The translations under genes were made by a program, and so were the position numbers. The notes under the pieces were generated by a model. That model saw only the letters and a list, made by a program, of their open reading frames with translations. It searched no databases and was not told the DNA's origin. Positions 50,758-59,498 of a stretch of DNA of 64,000 nucleotides are shown piece by piece (position 1 is the stretch's first letter; each line of letters begins with the position of its first letter). The stretch is from Maribacter litoralis. GTDB lineage: Bacteria > Bacteroidota > Bacteroidia > Flavobacteriales > Flavobacteriaceae. The stretch covers positions 42,993-106,992 of the forward strand of contig NZ_QCZD01000008.1 of the NCBI RefSeq assembly GCF_003075045.1, written 5' to 3'.

Positions 50758-52743
50758 ATGATTGCAAAAACAACTATAGACCAAGTTTACGAAACTGCTC
50801 GTTTAGAGGAGGTTATTGGTGATTTTGTACAATTAAAGAAATCAGGATCTAACTTTAAAGGATTGAGTCCGTTTAGTGATGAACGTACACCAAGTTTTAT
50901 GGTATCTCCCGTAAAGCAGATCTGGAAAGACTTTAGTAGTGGTAAAGGTGGAAATGTAGTTGCTTTTTTAATGGAACACGAGCATTTTACCTATCCTGAG
51001 GCGATTAAATACCTTGCCAAAAAATACAATATTGAAGTAGAGGAGACAGAGCAATCTAGCGAACAAAAAGAACAGGCGAACGAACGTGAGAGCATGTATT
51101 TGGTGTCTGAGTTCGCACAAAAGCATTTTAAGGAAATGCTTTGGGAAAGTGAGCTGGGTAAGGCAATTGGTCTCACCTATTTTAAAGAACGTGGATTTAC
51201 CGATGAGACCATCAAGAAATTTGAATTAGGGTATTGCCTTGATCAGTGGGACGGTTTTACCAAAGCGGCCCTTGATAAAAGTTATAAACTGGAATACCTT
51301 CAAAAAACGGGACTCACCATTGTAAAAGAGGATCCCAATAATCCTAATGGAGCTAGAAAATTCGATAGGTTTAAGGGTAGGGTCATGTTTCCTATTCATT
51401 CGTTAAGTGGCCGTGTACTTGGTTTTGGAGGACGTATACTAACAAATGATAAAAAGGCTGCCAAATACCTGAACTCCCCTGAAAGTGACATTTACCATAA
51501 GAGTAAGGTGTTGTATGGTATTTACTATGCAAAACAAGCGATCGCAAAGGAAGATAATTGCTACTTGGTAGAAGGTTATACCGATGTAATACAGTTTGCA
51601 CAAAGGGGTATAGAAAACGTGGTTTCCTCAAGTGGTACCGCTTTGACACCAGAGCAGATCAGGCTTATAAATAGACTTACAAAGAACATTACGGTGTTGT
51701 TCGATGGTGATGCGGCAGGTTTACGCGCATCGTTACGTGGTATTGACTTGATTTTGGAGCAGGGCATGAATGTACGGGTATGTACATTTCCAGAAGGTGA
51801 GGATCCAGATAGTTTTGCCAAGAACAATGAGTTGGATGTTGTAATGGCCTATCTAAATGATAACGCTAAAGATTTTATTCAGTTTAAGGCTTCTCTTCTG
51901 GTAAAGGAGGCTGATAATGATCCTATAAAAAGAGCCGATACGGTTAGGGATATCGTAAATAGTATTGCCAAAATCCCCGATCGTATTCAACAAGAGATCT
52001 ATATACAAGAGTGTGCCCAGATTATGAATATTTCTGAGGCGGTGTTGTATAACACGCTTGCCCAAATTGGGAAAAAAGAGGAGAAGGAAATACAAAAGCA
52101 ACAGAAAGAAGAGCAGAAAGCCTTTGATGTTGTTCGTAATACCGATATTGAAAAAGAAGAGAAAGTAGACGTACAGTACCTCTTAGAGCGAAAAATCATT
52201 GAATCGCTCATGCTATACGGCAATTTTAAAGAGGAGTTTGAAGATTTGGTATTGAAGGAAAATGATGCGGGAGATTTGGTGCTAGAGCCAGAATCTGCTG
52301 AAATCAAGGTGTATGAAAAAATATATTTGGATCTTCAAGAAGATGAAATAGAATTGGCAAATGAAGACTTTCGTAAAATGTACAGCAGGCTGATCGAAGC
52401 TTTGAACCAAAACGAAGATTTTTCAATTACCGCTTTTGTAAACGGACTAGATCAAGATATGGCAAATCAAATCTCCTCTATTTTGATGGAGGAAGAACGC
52501 TATACTTTACATAATTGGGAAAGGAAGGATATTTTTCCAAAAAAGAAAGAAATTGGGGTGTCTCAACTGGTAAGCGAAACAATTTTGACCCTGCGCTGTT
52601 ACCTGATCAAAAAAAGAATGACTGCATTACAACAAACTACAGAAGAGGCAGGTAAAGATAATAGAGAGGCGCTTGAGGAGATTATGAACTATATTCAGTT
52701 GAATAAGTTGTTGAATCAAAAATTGAATAGGGTTTTATCGTAG
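50758..52743 (+). CDS. dnaG: DNA primase, zinc ligands missing
   Basis: The 661-residue primase makes RNA primers for replication. The N-terminal CHC2-like fold is present (SNFKGLSPFSDERTPSFMVSP), but the four zinc ligands of typical DnaG (spacing C-x2-H-x17-C-x2-C) are Ser37, Ser40, Asp58 and Ser61. The catalytic TOPRIM domain is intact: YLVEGYTDVIQFAQRG with the Glu, and LFDGDAAGLRASLRG with the Asp pair. The C-terminal helicase-binding domain is about 200 residues long. The frame is clean and the gene long enough to be functional, so zinc loss is probably a lineage trait, not decay. Confidence 0.95.
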   Translation: MIAKTTIDQVYETARLEEVIGDFVQLKKSGSNFKGLSPFSDERTPSFMVSPVKQIWKDFSSGKGGNVVAFLMEHEHFTYPEAIKYLAKKYNIEVEETEQSSEQKEQANERESMYLVSEFAQKHFKEMLWESELGKAIGLTYFKERGFTDETIKKFELGYCLDQWDGFTKAALDKSYKLEYLQKTGLTIVKEDPNNPNGARKFDRFKGRVMFPIHSLSGRVLGFGGRILTNDKKAAKYLNSPESDIYHKSKVLYGIYYAKQAIAKEDNCYLVEGYTDVIQFAQRGIENVVSSSGTALTPEQIRLINRLTKNITVLFDGDAAGLRASLRGIDLILEQGMNVRVCTFPEGEDPDSFAKNNELDVVMAYLNDNAKDFIQFKASLLVKEADNDPIKRADTVRDIVNSIAKIPDRIQQEIYIQECAQIMNISEAVLYNTLAQIGKKEEKEIQKQQKEEQKAFDVVRNTDIEKEEKVDVQYLLERKIIESLMLYGNFKEEFEDLVLKENDAGDLVLEPESAEIKVYEKIYLDLQEDEIELANEDFRKMYSRLIEALNQNEDFSITAFVNGLDQDMANQISSILMEEERYTLHNWERKDIFPKKKEIGVSQLVSETILTLRCYLIKKRMTALQQTTEEAGKDNREALEEIMNYIQLNKLLNQKLNRVLS

Positions 52744-52760
52744 AAAAAATATTAACGTAT

Positions 52761-52793
52761 AAAAAAAGACCTGCTAACAGCAGGTCTTTTTTT
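52761..52793. terminator. Bidirectional terminator between dnaG and the response regulator
   Basis: AAAAAAAGACCTGC, loop TAACA, GCAGGTCTTTTTTT: a perfect stem with A and T runs for both directions. Confidence 0.95.
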
Positions 52794-52815
52794 ATTTGAT
52801 TTCAGTTGTAAGAAT

Positions 52816-53445
52816 TTAGTACAATTCCAGGGCTTTTGCCTGTTGTAATAAATCTACCATATTATCAACATTTAATTTTTTCATTAAACGAGCTTTGTAG
52901 GTACTAACTGTTTTTTCGTTTAGGTTTAAACCTAAAGCAACTTCTTTGTTGCGCTTACCACTAGCTAAAAGTTTTAATACTTCTATTTCTCTAGTAGATA
53001 GTTTTCTAAAGAACCTTCTTGGTTTTTTAGTTCCTTCATCAAAAGCAAGTCTTTGTGCAAGTTCGTTCGTAATGAACATGCTACCTTCGCTTACTTTGGT
53101 CACTGCTGCAGTTATATACTCTACACCAGATGATTTGGATAAATATCCAAAAGCACCTGCTCTAATGGCACTTAGGGCGTACACATCTTCAGATTGACCG
53201 CTGTACATAAGGACTTTTACGTCCGCGTAATCTTTCTTGATTTTGCGTAATGCCGCTATTCCGTTTATATCCGGAATATCCATTTCTAACATGACCACAT
53301 CGGGGGTTGTGTCTTTGAGTTTTTCAAACAGTTCTTCGGTAGTAGCTACCTCATCGATCAGTTCAAATCCCTCAGCGGATTCTAGAACCTTCCTAACTCC
53401 CATTCTTATGATAGGATGATTGTCCGCTATTAAAACTTTGATCAT
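52816..53445 (-). CDS. NarL/FixJ-type response regulator
   Basis: The 209-residue protein has a receiver domain (residues 1-120; acidic pair in IADNHP, phospho-acceptor region MLEMDIPDING, where Glu-Met-Asp places the acceptor Asp, and a Lys in YLSKSSG). A LuxR-type HTH follows (residues 145-205, FFRKLSTREIEVLKLLASGKRNKEVALGLNLNEKTVSTYKARLMKKLNV). No histidine kinase is adjacent. Such orphan regulators are common in Flavobacteriia. Target genes are unknown. Confidence 0.93.
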   Translation of the reverse strand: MIKVLIADNHPIIRMGVRKVLESAEGFELIDEVATTEELFEKLKDTTPDVVMLEMDIPDINGIAALRKIKKDYADVKVLMYSGQSEDVYALSAIRAGAFGYLSKSSGVEYITAAVTKVSEGSMFITNELAQRLAFDEGTKKPRRFFRKLSTREIEVLKLLASGKRNKEVALGLNLNEKTVSTYKARLMKKLNVDNMVDLLQQAKALELY

Positions 53446-53610
53446 TAAATTATTTTTTTATAGATTTTAAAACCTATTATTGTCTGAAAAGACAACATGC
53501 AATGTAAGGCATAAAATTCTAAATTAGAAGTCAAAGTTGCATTTTTTTATTATTAACGTATAATTTTCAACTTTATTTTCGATTTAATACCTTGATTCTT
53601 AGTTGAGTTG

Positions 53611-54399
53611 TTATTTTAACTCTTTTGGGATCTCACAAACAGGTATCGGTAACATTTTGTGTTGGTTCATAGTATTGAACCTTGTAAAAATTGTATAGAC
53701 CTCTTTTTGTCTTCCTTCAAAATCTGCAACGGTTTTTCCTTCGTCTTTCATATTCATGGCCCATTCTAACTCAGGGTACGATGCACCTATCTGATCTTCA
53801 TCTGTTCTATCATCTCCCCATAAACCATCTGTAGGTGCGGCATCTATGATCTCTTGGTTTACACCCAAAGATTTTGCGATGTCATATACTTCGGTCTTCA
53901 TTAGATCGGCAATAGGGCTAAGGTCAACACCACCATCGCCGTACTTGGTATAAAATCCTACCCCGAAATCTTCCACTTTATTTCCTGTACCTGCTACCAG
54001 ATAGCGTTCTAGGGCGGCAAAATAATACAAACTGGTCATACGTAGTCTAGCTCTTGTGTTTGCCAAAGACATAAATCTTTCCTCTTCATTTTCAACCGCT
54101 GGTAGGGCTGCCACTAAGCTATCGAAAACGGGAGTAAGGTTTACAGGTTGTCTTTTTACATTAGGGAAATTCGTTGTTAACCAATCAATATGTCTTGAGG
54201 CGCGATCACTTTGGTTCTCGGCTTGGTGAATGGGCATCTCTAGACAAAGCAGGTCTAAACCCGTTTTTGCGCATAGGGTAGAAGTAACGGCAGAGTCAAT
54301 TCCGCCAGACACTCCAATGACAAAACCTTTTTGTTTTGCATTAACAGCATAATCTTTTAACCACTTTACAATGTGTTCAATTACCTTTTCAGTTTGCAT
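53611..54399 (-). CDS. nadE: NH3-dependent NAD+ synthetase
   Basis: The 262-residue NadE amidates nicotinate adenine dinucleotide, the last step of NAD synthesis. The PP-loop is GVSGGIDSAVTSTL (about residues 28-41). GTGNKVEDFGVGFYTKYGDGGVDLSPIADLMKTEVY is the conserved core of the family (split here at natural motifs). No glutaminase domain is present, so ammonia is used. It diverges from gldB, sharing a 60-bp promoter region. Confidence 0.95.
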   Translation of the reverse strand: MQTEKVIEHIVKWLKDYAVNAKQKGFVIGVSGGIDSAVTSTLCAKTGLDLLCLEMPIHQAENQSDRASRHIDWLTTNFPNVKRQPVNLTPVFDSLVAALPAVENEEERFMSLANTRARLRMTSLYYFAALERYLVAGTGNKVEDFGVGFYTKYGDGGVDLSPIADLMKTEVYDIAKSLGVNQEIIDAAPTDGLWGDDRTDEDQIGASYPELEWAMNMKDEGKTVADFEGRQKEVYTIFTRFNTMNQHKMLPIPVCEIPKELK

Positions 54400-54427
54400 A
54401 CCGCTCTAATTATTTAGTAAAATCAAT

Positions 54428-54435
54428 TAACTTTG
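54428..54435 (+). promoter_or_regulatory. -7 box (TAACTTTG) for gldBC
   Basis: A TAnnTTTG match lies in the short divergent region between nadE and gldB, 35 bp before ATG 54470. Confidence 0.5.
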
Positions 54436-54457
54436 CCTTAAAAATAAGTTGAACACT

Positions 54458-55447
54458 GTGAATAATAAAATGTATTGTAAAATACTTGCCAAGGTCAAAC
54501 CTATTTTTATACTATTATCAGTTTTTGTCATTCTTTCTAGTTGTAATGATAGTGATAAGGTTGCCAAAGAGATTTCGGCGATCCCCATGGATCTTAAAAT
54601 ATCGCGATTTGATCGCGAATTTGCGGCATCGGGTGAGAAAGGTTTGCCGAGCTTACGTAAAATGTATCCATATTTATTTCCGGCGCCAGATAGTGTTTGG
54701 ATCGCCAAAATGAACGATTCCCTTCAAATAGAACTATTTCAGGAAGTAGGTAACGCCTTTCGTAGTTTTGAGGACGAGGAAGAAGGCTTGGTGCAATTGT
54801 TTAAGCACATTAAGTACTATTTCCCGGAATACACGGTGCCAAAAGTGATAACGGTAACAAATGATGTCGATTATAATAACAGGATTATTTTGACCGATAG
54901 TTTGTTATTCATTAGCCTTGATAATTATTTAGGTCCTGAGCATAAGTACTATGGTGGTTTTCAGCGTTATATTGCACATACTTTAGATCGTAATTTTTTG
55001 GTAAGCGATGTTGCTAGTTCTTTTGCGAAGCAGGTAGTGCCAAGACCAAGAGATCGCTCTTTTCTTGCACGTATGATCTATTTTGGCAAAGAATTATATT
55101 TGAAAGATATGATAATGCCAAGTGTAGAAGACCGCAAGAAGATAGGGTACTCGCAAGAAGATCTAGATTGGGCTTTGGCAAATGAAGAGCCGATGTGGAG
55201 AAATTTTATTGAAAACGAATACCTGTACAGTACAGATAATAAGTTGAACCAGCGATTTTTAGAACCGGCACCCTTTTCAAAATTTGGACTGGAATTGGAT
55301 AATGAGTCGCCAGGTAGATTAGGTAGATTTGTAGGTTGGCAAATTGTTCGTGCATTTATGGATAATAATGATGTAGAGTTAAAACAACTTATGACCATGC
55401 CTGCAGAAGAGATATTTAAAAAATCAAATTACAAACCCAGAAATTAA
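54458..55447 (+). CDS. gldB: Gliding motility lipoprotein GldB
   Basis: About 329 residues. The SPII signal ends in ILSSC, then NDSDK. GldB is a lipoprotein needed for type IX secretion-linked gliding in Bacteroidota. Typical features: KISRFDREFAA, MYPYLFPAPDSVWIAKMNDSLQ and IAHTLDRNFL. The last is a peptidase-like His region shared with the GldB/YjcE group. GTG 54458 or ATG 54470 are both possible starts; GTG gives a short extra stretch. gldC starts immediately after its stop codon. Confidence 0.93.
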   Translation: MNNKMYCKILAKVKPIFILLSVFVILSSCNDSDKVAKEISAIPMDLKISRFDREFAASGEKGLPSLRKMYPYLFPAPDSVWIAKMNDSLQIELFQEVGNAFRSFEDEEEGLVQLFKHIKYYFPEYTVPKVITVTNDVDYNNRIILTDSLLFISLDNYLGPEHKYYGGFQRYIAHTLDRNFLVSDVASSFAKQVVPRPRDRSFLARMIYFGKELYLKDMIMPSVEDRKKIGYSQEDLDWALANEEPMWRNFIENEYLYSTDNKLNQRFLEPAPFSKFGLELDNESPGRLGRFVGWQIVRAFMDNNDVELKQLMTMPAEEIFKKSNYKPRN

Positions 55448-55789
55448 ATGGCAGATTTACATACTTCAGAGATTACGTTGCGCGTAGGATTAGATGAGAA
55501 TAGAGTTCCTGAAAAATTAAACTGGTCTGCACAAGACGGTGGCATTGAGAATGAAGAGGCAAAGGCAATGTTGTTGTCCGTTTGGGATAGCAAGAATCAA
55601 GAATCTCTAAAGATCGATTTATGGACCAAGGATATGCCCGTAGATGAAATGAAAACTTTCTTTCACCAAACATTGGTTTCTTTGTCAGAAACCTTCTTAA
55701 AAGCGACGCAAGACGAGAAAATGACGGCTACCATGAAAGATTTCTGTGACTACTTCGCAGAAAACTTAAATTTAAAAGATCAGGGTTAA
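55448..55789 (+). CDS. gldC: Gliding motility protein GldC
   Basis: The 113-residue cytosolic protein starts with TSEITLRVGLDENRVPEKLNW and continues KAMLLSVWDSKNQESLKIDLWTKDMPVDEMKTFF, which is the GldC family. It usually follows gldB and is required for full gliding, with unknown biochemical role. Its ATG is directly after the gldB stop, so the two are cotranscribed. Its last four bases overlap the convergent membrane-protein gene. Confidence 0.93.
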   Translation: MADLHTSEITLRVGLDENRVPEKLNWSAQDGGIENEEAKAMLLSVWDSKNQESLKIDLWTKDMPVDEMKTFFHQTLVSLSETFLKATQDEKMTATMKDFCDYFAENLNLKDQG

Positions 55790-56445
55790 ACAGTTTTCAA
55801 CTTCTTTTTACCTTTTGTTTTTTTAATCCAGTAGATAATATAAGCGGTACCGAAAACGGACGGAGTAAGCCATGCCCATAGATTATCTTGGTGCATACCG
55901 GCAACTATAAATGCCGTTATGGAAGCTATCAGTGCACCTAACATTCTGCTTAGGTGATTTATGAGCCAAAGTTTTCTGTTTTCTAATGTGGTCTTAAATA
56001 GTTTGTAGTCGCCAAAGGTTAAAGAGAGACCGGTTAGACCGAATACTAGAAATAGGATACTGTGAGAATAACCTTGTATAAGTCCTGTAGAACCAAAGAC
56101 GATCATTAAGAGCGCGCAAATAGCCATAATTGCTGAAACGAGTATATCGGTCAAGTTCGCTTTTGTTTTTTTGGTCGATTTAAATGTGAGTGCCCTATTA
56201 CCTGCCATAACCATGTAAATCGTAAAAATACCGATCAAGAATAAAAAGGTATTCATATGGTTGGGCATACGTGCTACTACTAGAGAAATAGCAGAGCTTA
56301 TAATCATTGACCATGAAAACAATTTACCTAATCGTTTATGATGGCGTTGCCCTTTTTTTACAATAATACTTGCTATACCGGTAATAAGACCTACACCGCC
56401 AAAAAATGCGTGAATGTAGATGAAGATGCTAATGATGTTTTCCAT
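55786..56445 (-). CDS. DUF2306-like membrane protein
   Basis: The 219-residue protein has about seven hydrophobic segments. The pattern IHAFFGGVGLITGIASIIVKKGQRHHKRLGKLFSWSM is typical of DUF2306-like membrane proteins, with His residues in the first helix and loop that could bind haem or metal. LINHLSRMLGALIASITAF carries another His near the sixth helix. Function unknown. Its stop overlaps the gldC stop by 4 bp in convergent orientation, with no terminator between. Confidence 0.75.
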   Translation of the reverse strand: MENIISIFIYIHAFFGGVGLITGIASIIVKKGQRHHKRLGKLFSWSMIISSAISLVVARMPNHMNTFLFLIGIFTIYMVMAGNRALTFKSTKKTKANLTDILVSAIMAICALLMIVFGSTGLIQGYSHSILFLVFGLTGLSLTFGDYKLFKTTLENRKLWLINHLSRMLGALIASITAFIVAGMHQDNLWAWLTPSVFGTAYIIYWIKKTKGKKKLKTV

Positions 56446-56683
56446 GGTCGGTCGGTTTTTCGTTACCCAAAGATGGAGTAATTATCGTTATAGAGATAAT
56501 TATAGTCTCTCAATTGTGGGTTTTGGGTGCTGAGTTGTGGTAAGAAGTACAGAGTACAAAGTTTAAGAGGTCAAAAGAAATAAAATTTAGCGTGAACGGC
56601 TTAATACTCCGTACTTAATACTTAGTACAAAAAACGCGCAGCGTTTAAACAACCATCAACGAACAACCATCAACGAACAACTA
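56446..56683. repeat. Heptamer and hairpin repeats
   Basis: It holds AAGTAC-type units (56545-56560 and 56605-56630), the hairpin AAAAAACGCGCAGCGTTT (56628-56646), and an aacaacc/atcaacg tract (56648-56683) running to the stop codon of the next minus-strand gene. Confidence 0.85.
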
Positions 56684-57268
56684 TTACCTATTCTTCCTAG
56701 GTTTGCACGTCATACAAAAATCGGAGAGGGCATTGATCTCATCAATCACCTTGTTGTGTTCTTTGAGAAGAAGCTCGGTGTCTTTTCCGAAATCCGTTGC
56801 TTTAAAGACTTGGGCGCTTACGGTATTCATTTCTTCCTGTAGCTCATTGAAAATGGGTTGAAATAATTTTGAATCACTAAAAGTACCTTTCTCCTCATAT
56901 ATCTTTTTGCGAATTTTTCTAGCATAAAGTTCTACCAGGTCAAAATCGTAGCGCCCAAATTGCAATAGTTGATTAGCGGTAAGGGAATCCGGAGCCACCA
57001 ACACGGCAAGGTTTTTTTGAAAAATAGCCTTTACCTTATCATTGAAGTTTTTGGTAAACATGAACGAGACCGAGTTCATATTAAAACTGAAGTCGATTTT
57101 TGATCCAGAATAAATAGAATAGGAGGTAAGTTCAGGATTGATTTCCGATTCCGCCGATTGATAGTCGCATAGCTGTAACTCATAATCAGGATTCCACACA
57201 AGCGGTTCCTGTGCGAAAGTAGGCATTGATGAAAATGCTATAAAAAGTACGAATAGAATGTTTTTCAA
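56684..57268 (-). CDS. Secreted protein of unknown function
   Basis: The 194-residue protein has an SPI signal (MKNILFVLFIAFSSMPTFAQ). The mature chain is mostly helical and charged, with VLVAPDSLTANQLLQFGRYDFDLVELYARKIRKKIYEE in its middle and a C-terminal DFCMTCKPRKNR. The start (EPLVWNPDYELQLCDYQS) recalls a small group of Bacteroidota periplasmic proteins, but no function was recognised. The end of the gene abuts a heptamer repeat. Confidence 0.72.
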   Translation of the reverse strand: MKNILFVLFIAFSSMPTFAQEPLVWNPDYELQLCDYQSAESEINPELTSYSIYSGSKIDFSFNMNSVSFMFTKNFNDKVKAIFQKNLAVLVAPDSLTANQLLQFGRYDFDLVELYARKIRKKIYEEKGTFSDSKLFQPIFNELQEEMNTVSAQVFKATDFGKDTELLLKEHNKVIDEINALSDFCMTCKPRKNR

Positions 57269-57354
57269 TGGTTCTAATTTTGAATCGAAAGTACTATAAA
57301 AAGCGATTCATAAAGAAGTTTGTAATGCTATGGAGTATTAAAGTTTGTTAAAAC

Positions 57355-57990
57355 CTATAGCTGAAACTCCGTTTGGTTGTTTCCTGTGTCAAATATGTTA
57401 GGGTAGTGTTCACGCGCGTTCTGAGCCATAAAAGCAACGGGTACATCTTCGAAATACCCGTAATCTTCCAAATATTCCATAAACTGGGTGCCATCTTCAT
57501 TGAATGCTTGTAGCACGGCATCATTTTCACCATCAAAATCCAAAGGGGCAACATTCAGCATTTCGCATAAAGAAGCGTTGAACGTGGGTGAGAGCTTCAG
57601 CCATTTGCCATTAATATAGGCATCTACCATACCATGAGGCGTTAACTCGTTAGAACCGAATTTCTCTATCAATCGGTCTACCGCGATATGGTTTTTCACC
57701 TTCGCTAAATGAATTCGTGCAGGTATACCCATAGCACGTAAACAAGCAACTAAAATGATCGATTTGTCCACACAGTGCCCTTTAGTGCGTTTTGCAATTT
57801 CACTGGCACGGTATTTCTCTTTGTTGAAACTTAGGTTGTAGGGATCGTACCGCCATGTATCTCTCACCTTGGTATAAAGAGCAATAGCTATTTCTTTCTG
57901 TGATAGTTCGGTATCTTTAAATTCGGAAATAAACGCTTGTATTTCTTGACTTTCAAAATCAAAAAAGTAAGTGGGGGATAGGTAATCCAT
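57355..57990 (-). CDS. Transglutaminase-like cysteine peptidase-fold protein
   Basis: The 211-residue protein has the transglutaminase-like core: Cys73 in KGHCVDKS, His119 in TPHGMVDAY. The position normally filled by the third catalytic residue (the Asp of DPT) reads SPT, with Ser134. KVRDTWRYDPYNL precedes the core, as in many cytosolic members. There is no signal peptide. It may be a peptidase or amidase, or have lost activity given the Asp-to-Ser change. Confidence 0.85.
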   Translation of the reverse strand: MDYLSPTYFFDFESQEIQAFISEFKDTELSQKEIAIALYTKVRDTWRYDPYNLSFNKEKYRASEIAKRTKGHCVDKSIILVACLRAMGIPARIHLAKVKNHIAVDRLIEKFGSNELTPHGMVDAYINGKWLKLSPTFNASLCEMLNVAPLDFDGENDAVLQAFNEDGTQFMEYLEDYGYFEDVPVAFMAQNAREHYPNIFDTGNNQTEFQL

Positions 57991-58084
57991 AGAATTGAGT
58001 ATTTGTAGTATACATCGATTTATACGCCAAAGACTAAGGTAAGAAATTTTTATGCGTCAAGGGTAAATCGCCATACGCCCAAAG

Positions 58085-58500
58085 CTAGTTTGGAGTAAAG
58101 AGTATAAAGTACAAAGTACAAAGTAATAAGTACGAGGTGCGAAGTCTAAAGTTAGAAGAGAGAAAATAGAATATAGAGAATAGACTTGTTTTGTCAAAAG
58201 CTTGGAATCAGTATTAAGTAATAAGTACAAAGTATTAAGTACGAAGTCTAAAGTTAGAAGAGAGAAAATAGAATATAGAGAATAGACTTGTTTTATCAGA
58301 AGCTTAGAATCAGTATTAAGTACAAAGTACAAAGTATTAAGTGAGAATTTTAAAATTGGAAGAGAGAAAATAGAGTATGGAATATAGAGGTAAGAGAATG
58401 GACTTATATTGATTGAATCGTATTTAGCTTTGCTAAATTGTTGATATTTAAGTAGCCAATAGCCAATAGCCAATAGCCAATAGCCAATAGCAATTATTCA
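58085..58500. repeat. Composite repeat block: heptamers and 102-bp tandem units
   Basis: It opens with AAGTAC-type heptamers (58105-58140). Two tandem units of 102 bp begin gaagtctaaagttagaag at 58141 and 58243. A partial third unit lies near 58350-58400. The block continues with tttagctttgctaaattg (58422-58440) and ends with six copies of the heptamer tagccaa (58453-58491). No coding potential is supported. Confidence 0.9.
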
Positions 58501-58514
58501 CTATCAAACTATTT

Positions 58515-58591
58515 CGCTAATACACTGCCAGCTGATACTGCCTACTGATACTGAACACTGCCCACTGATACTGAACACTGCCCACTGAGAA
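58515..58591. repeat. Period-7 ctgatac/ctgccca tract
   Basis: Units of ctgata, ctgaaca and ctgccca repeat head to tail and stop next to the stop codon of the truncated haemoglobin gene. Confidence 0.9.
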
Positions 58592-58984
58592 CTAATCCCT
58601 CGGTCTGTTCTGCCAAATATGAATATACTGCCCTGTTGACATTCTGCGTGCCATTTCTTTAGCTCTGTCTGCCAATTCACCTTCGTAAAGTTCGTCAATG
58701 GTTTCGAACCATAGTTGTAGCCATTGCGCAAAGTGATTTTGAGAAACCGTATGGTTGAGATTTTTATCGACCTTAACGTGAGCTTTTGACGGACTCCCTC
58801 TAAACGTACGGACACCGAATAGATTCGATTCCCAAAAATCGGTGAGTTTGCTGAGGTGTGCAGTCCATTGCTCTTCGGTAATATGTGCGTTGAAAATGGG
58901 TCCAAGCATATCGTGCTGTCTTATTTTATCATAAAACGTATGCACTAACAGGCTTACATCTTCTCTATTTGCAATTTTTGTCAT
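58592..58984 (-). CDS. Group III truncated haemoglobin
   Basis: The 130-residue globin binds haem and may handle oxygen, NO or peroxide. The start VSLLVHTFYDKIRQHDMLGPIFNAHI is typical, KLTDFWESNLFG follows, and the proximal His is in NHFAQWLQLW, the group III pattern. Length is normal. It is 9 bp upstream-linked to the cupin gene (minus strand, cupin first), so the two are probably cotranscribed, suggesting a shared stress role. Confidence 0.9.
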   Translation of the reverse strand: MTKIANREDVSLLVHTFYDKIRQHDMLGPIFNAHITEEQWTAHLSKLTDFWESNLFGVRTFRGSPSKAHVKVDKNLNHTVSQNHFAQWLQLWFETIDELYEGELADRAKEMARRMSTGQYIHIWQNRPRD

Positions 58985-58993
58985 GTGCTATGC

Positions 58994-59338
58994 TTAAGAA
59001 TCTGCAACGACTTTTTCTACCCGTTCGGCGGCATCAAGTTTAGAAAGGGTAAGGCGAACAATACTTTCCGATTTCGCTAAAAGGTCATGCGGAATATTGG
59101 CTGCTAAGGTAATGATATCTCCTTGTTCTAGAACATGAACAGTACCTTCCACTCCAAAATCTATACTGCCTTTTACTATATGGACTATAATTGGAAATGG
59201 CGCTTTGTGTTCTTTCATAAGCTGACCTTTTTTCAATAAGATGCGTATTTCTTTAGAGAACGATGTTTCTAAAAGCACTTGTGTGACAATTTTCTTGTCG
59301 TTAAATTCTAAATTTTTGGTGAAAGATATTTTATGCAT
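58994..59338 (-). CDS. Small cupin-domain protein
   Basis: This 114-residue single cupin barrel has the two short motifs PFPIIVHIVKGSIDFGVEG and LEQGDIITLAANIPHDLLAKSESI. The metal-binding His residues are only partly kept (the second motif has PH). It may bind a small molecule or metal. It sits 9 bp before the truncated haemoglobin gene in the same direction, a pair seen in other Bacteroidota, so a link to nitrosative or oxidative stress is possible. Confidence 0.82.
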   Translation of the reverse strand: MHKISFTKNLEFNDKKIVTQVLLETSFSKEIRILLKKGQLMKEHKAPFPIIVHIVKGSIDFGVEGTVHVLEQGDIITLAANIPHDLLAKSESIVRLTLSKLDAAERVEKVVADS

Positions 59339-59498
59339 ACCATTGTTTTTACAATAGTAGACAACAACGAATCTCTAAACTATGACACTTCTCAGTGTTT
59401 TTTGTAAAAAGCACTTTCTGCGGTTCTGTTTTAGTGGTGTTATGGGGTAATCGGTCTACTGGTTTGTGATAATTAGGAATATAATATGTAATTGACTA

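Noticed and set aside
53482..53497. TTGTCT/AGACAA hairpin before the response regulator gene
   Set aside because: Short stem in AT-rich DNA, no second copy, no support as an operator.
58057..58473. 138-codon minus-strand frame
   Set aside because: It is made entirely of the tandem repeats at 58.1-58.5 kb (recurring LYSIFSLLTLDF), so it is repeat translation, not a gene.
58504..58905. 133-codon minus-strand frame
   Set aside because: It overlaps the truncated haemoglobin gene in another frame and reads through the ctgatac repeat; no protein features.
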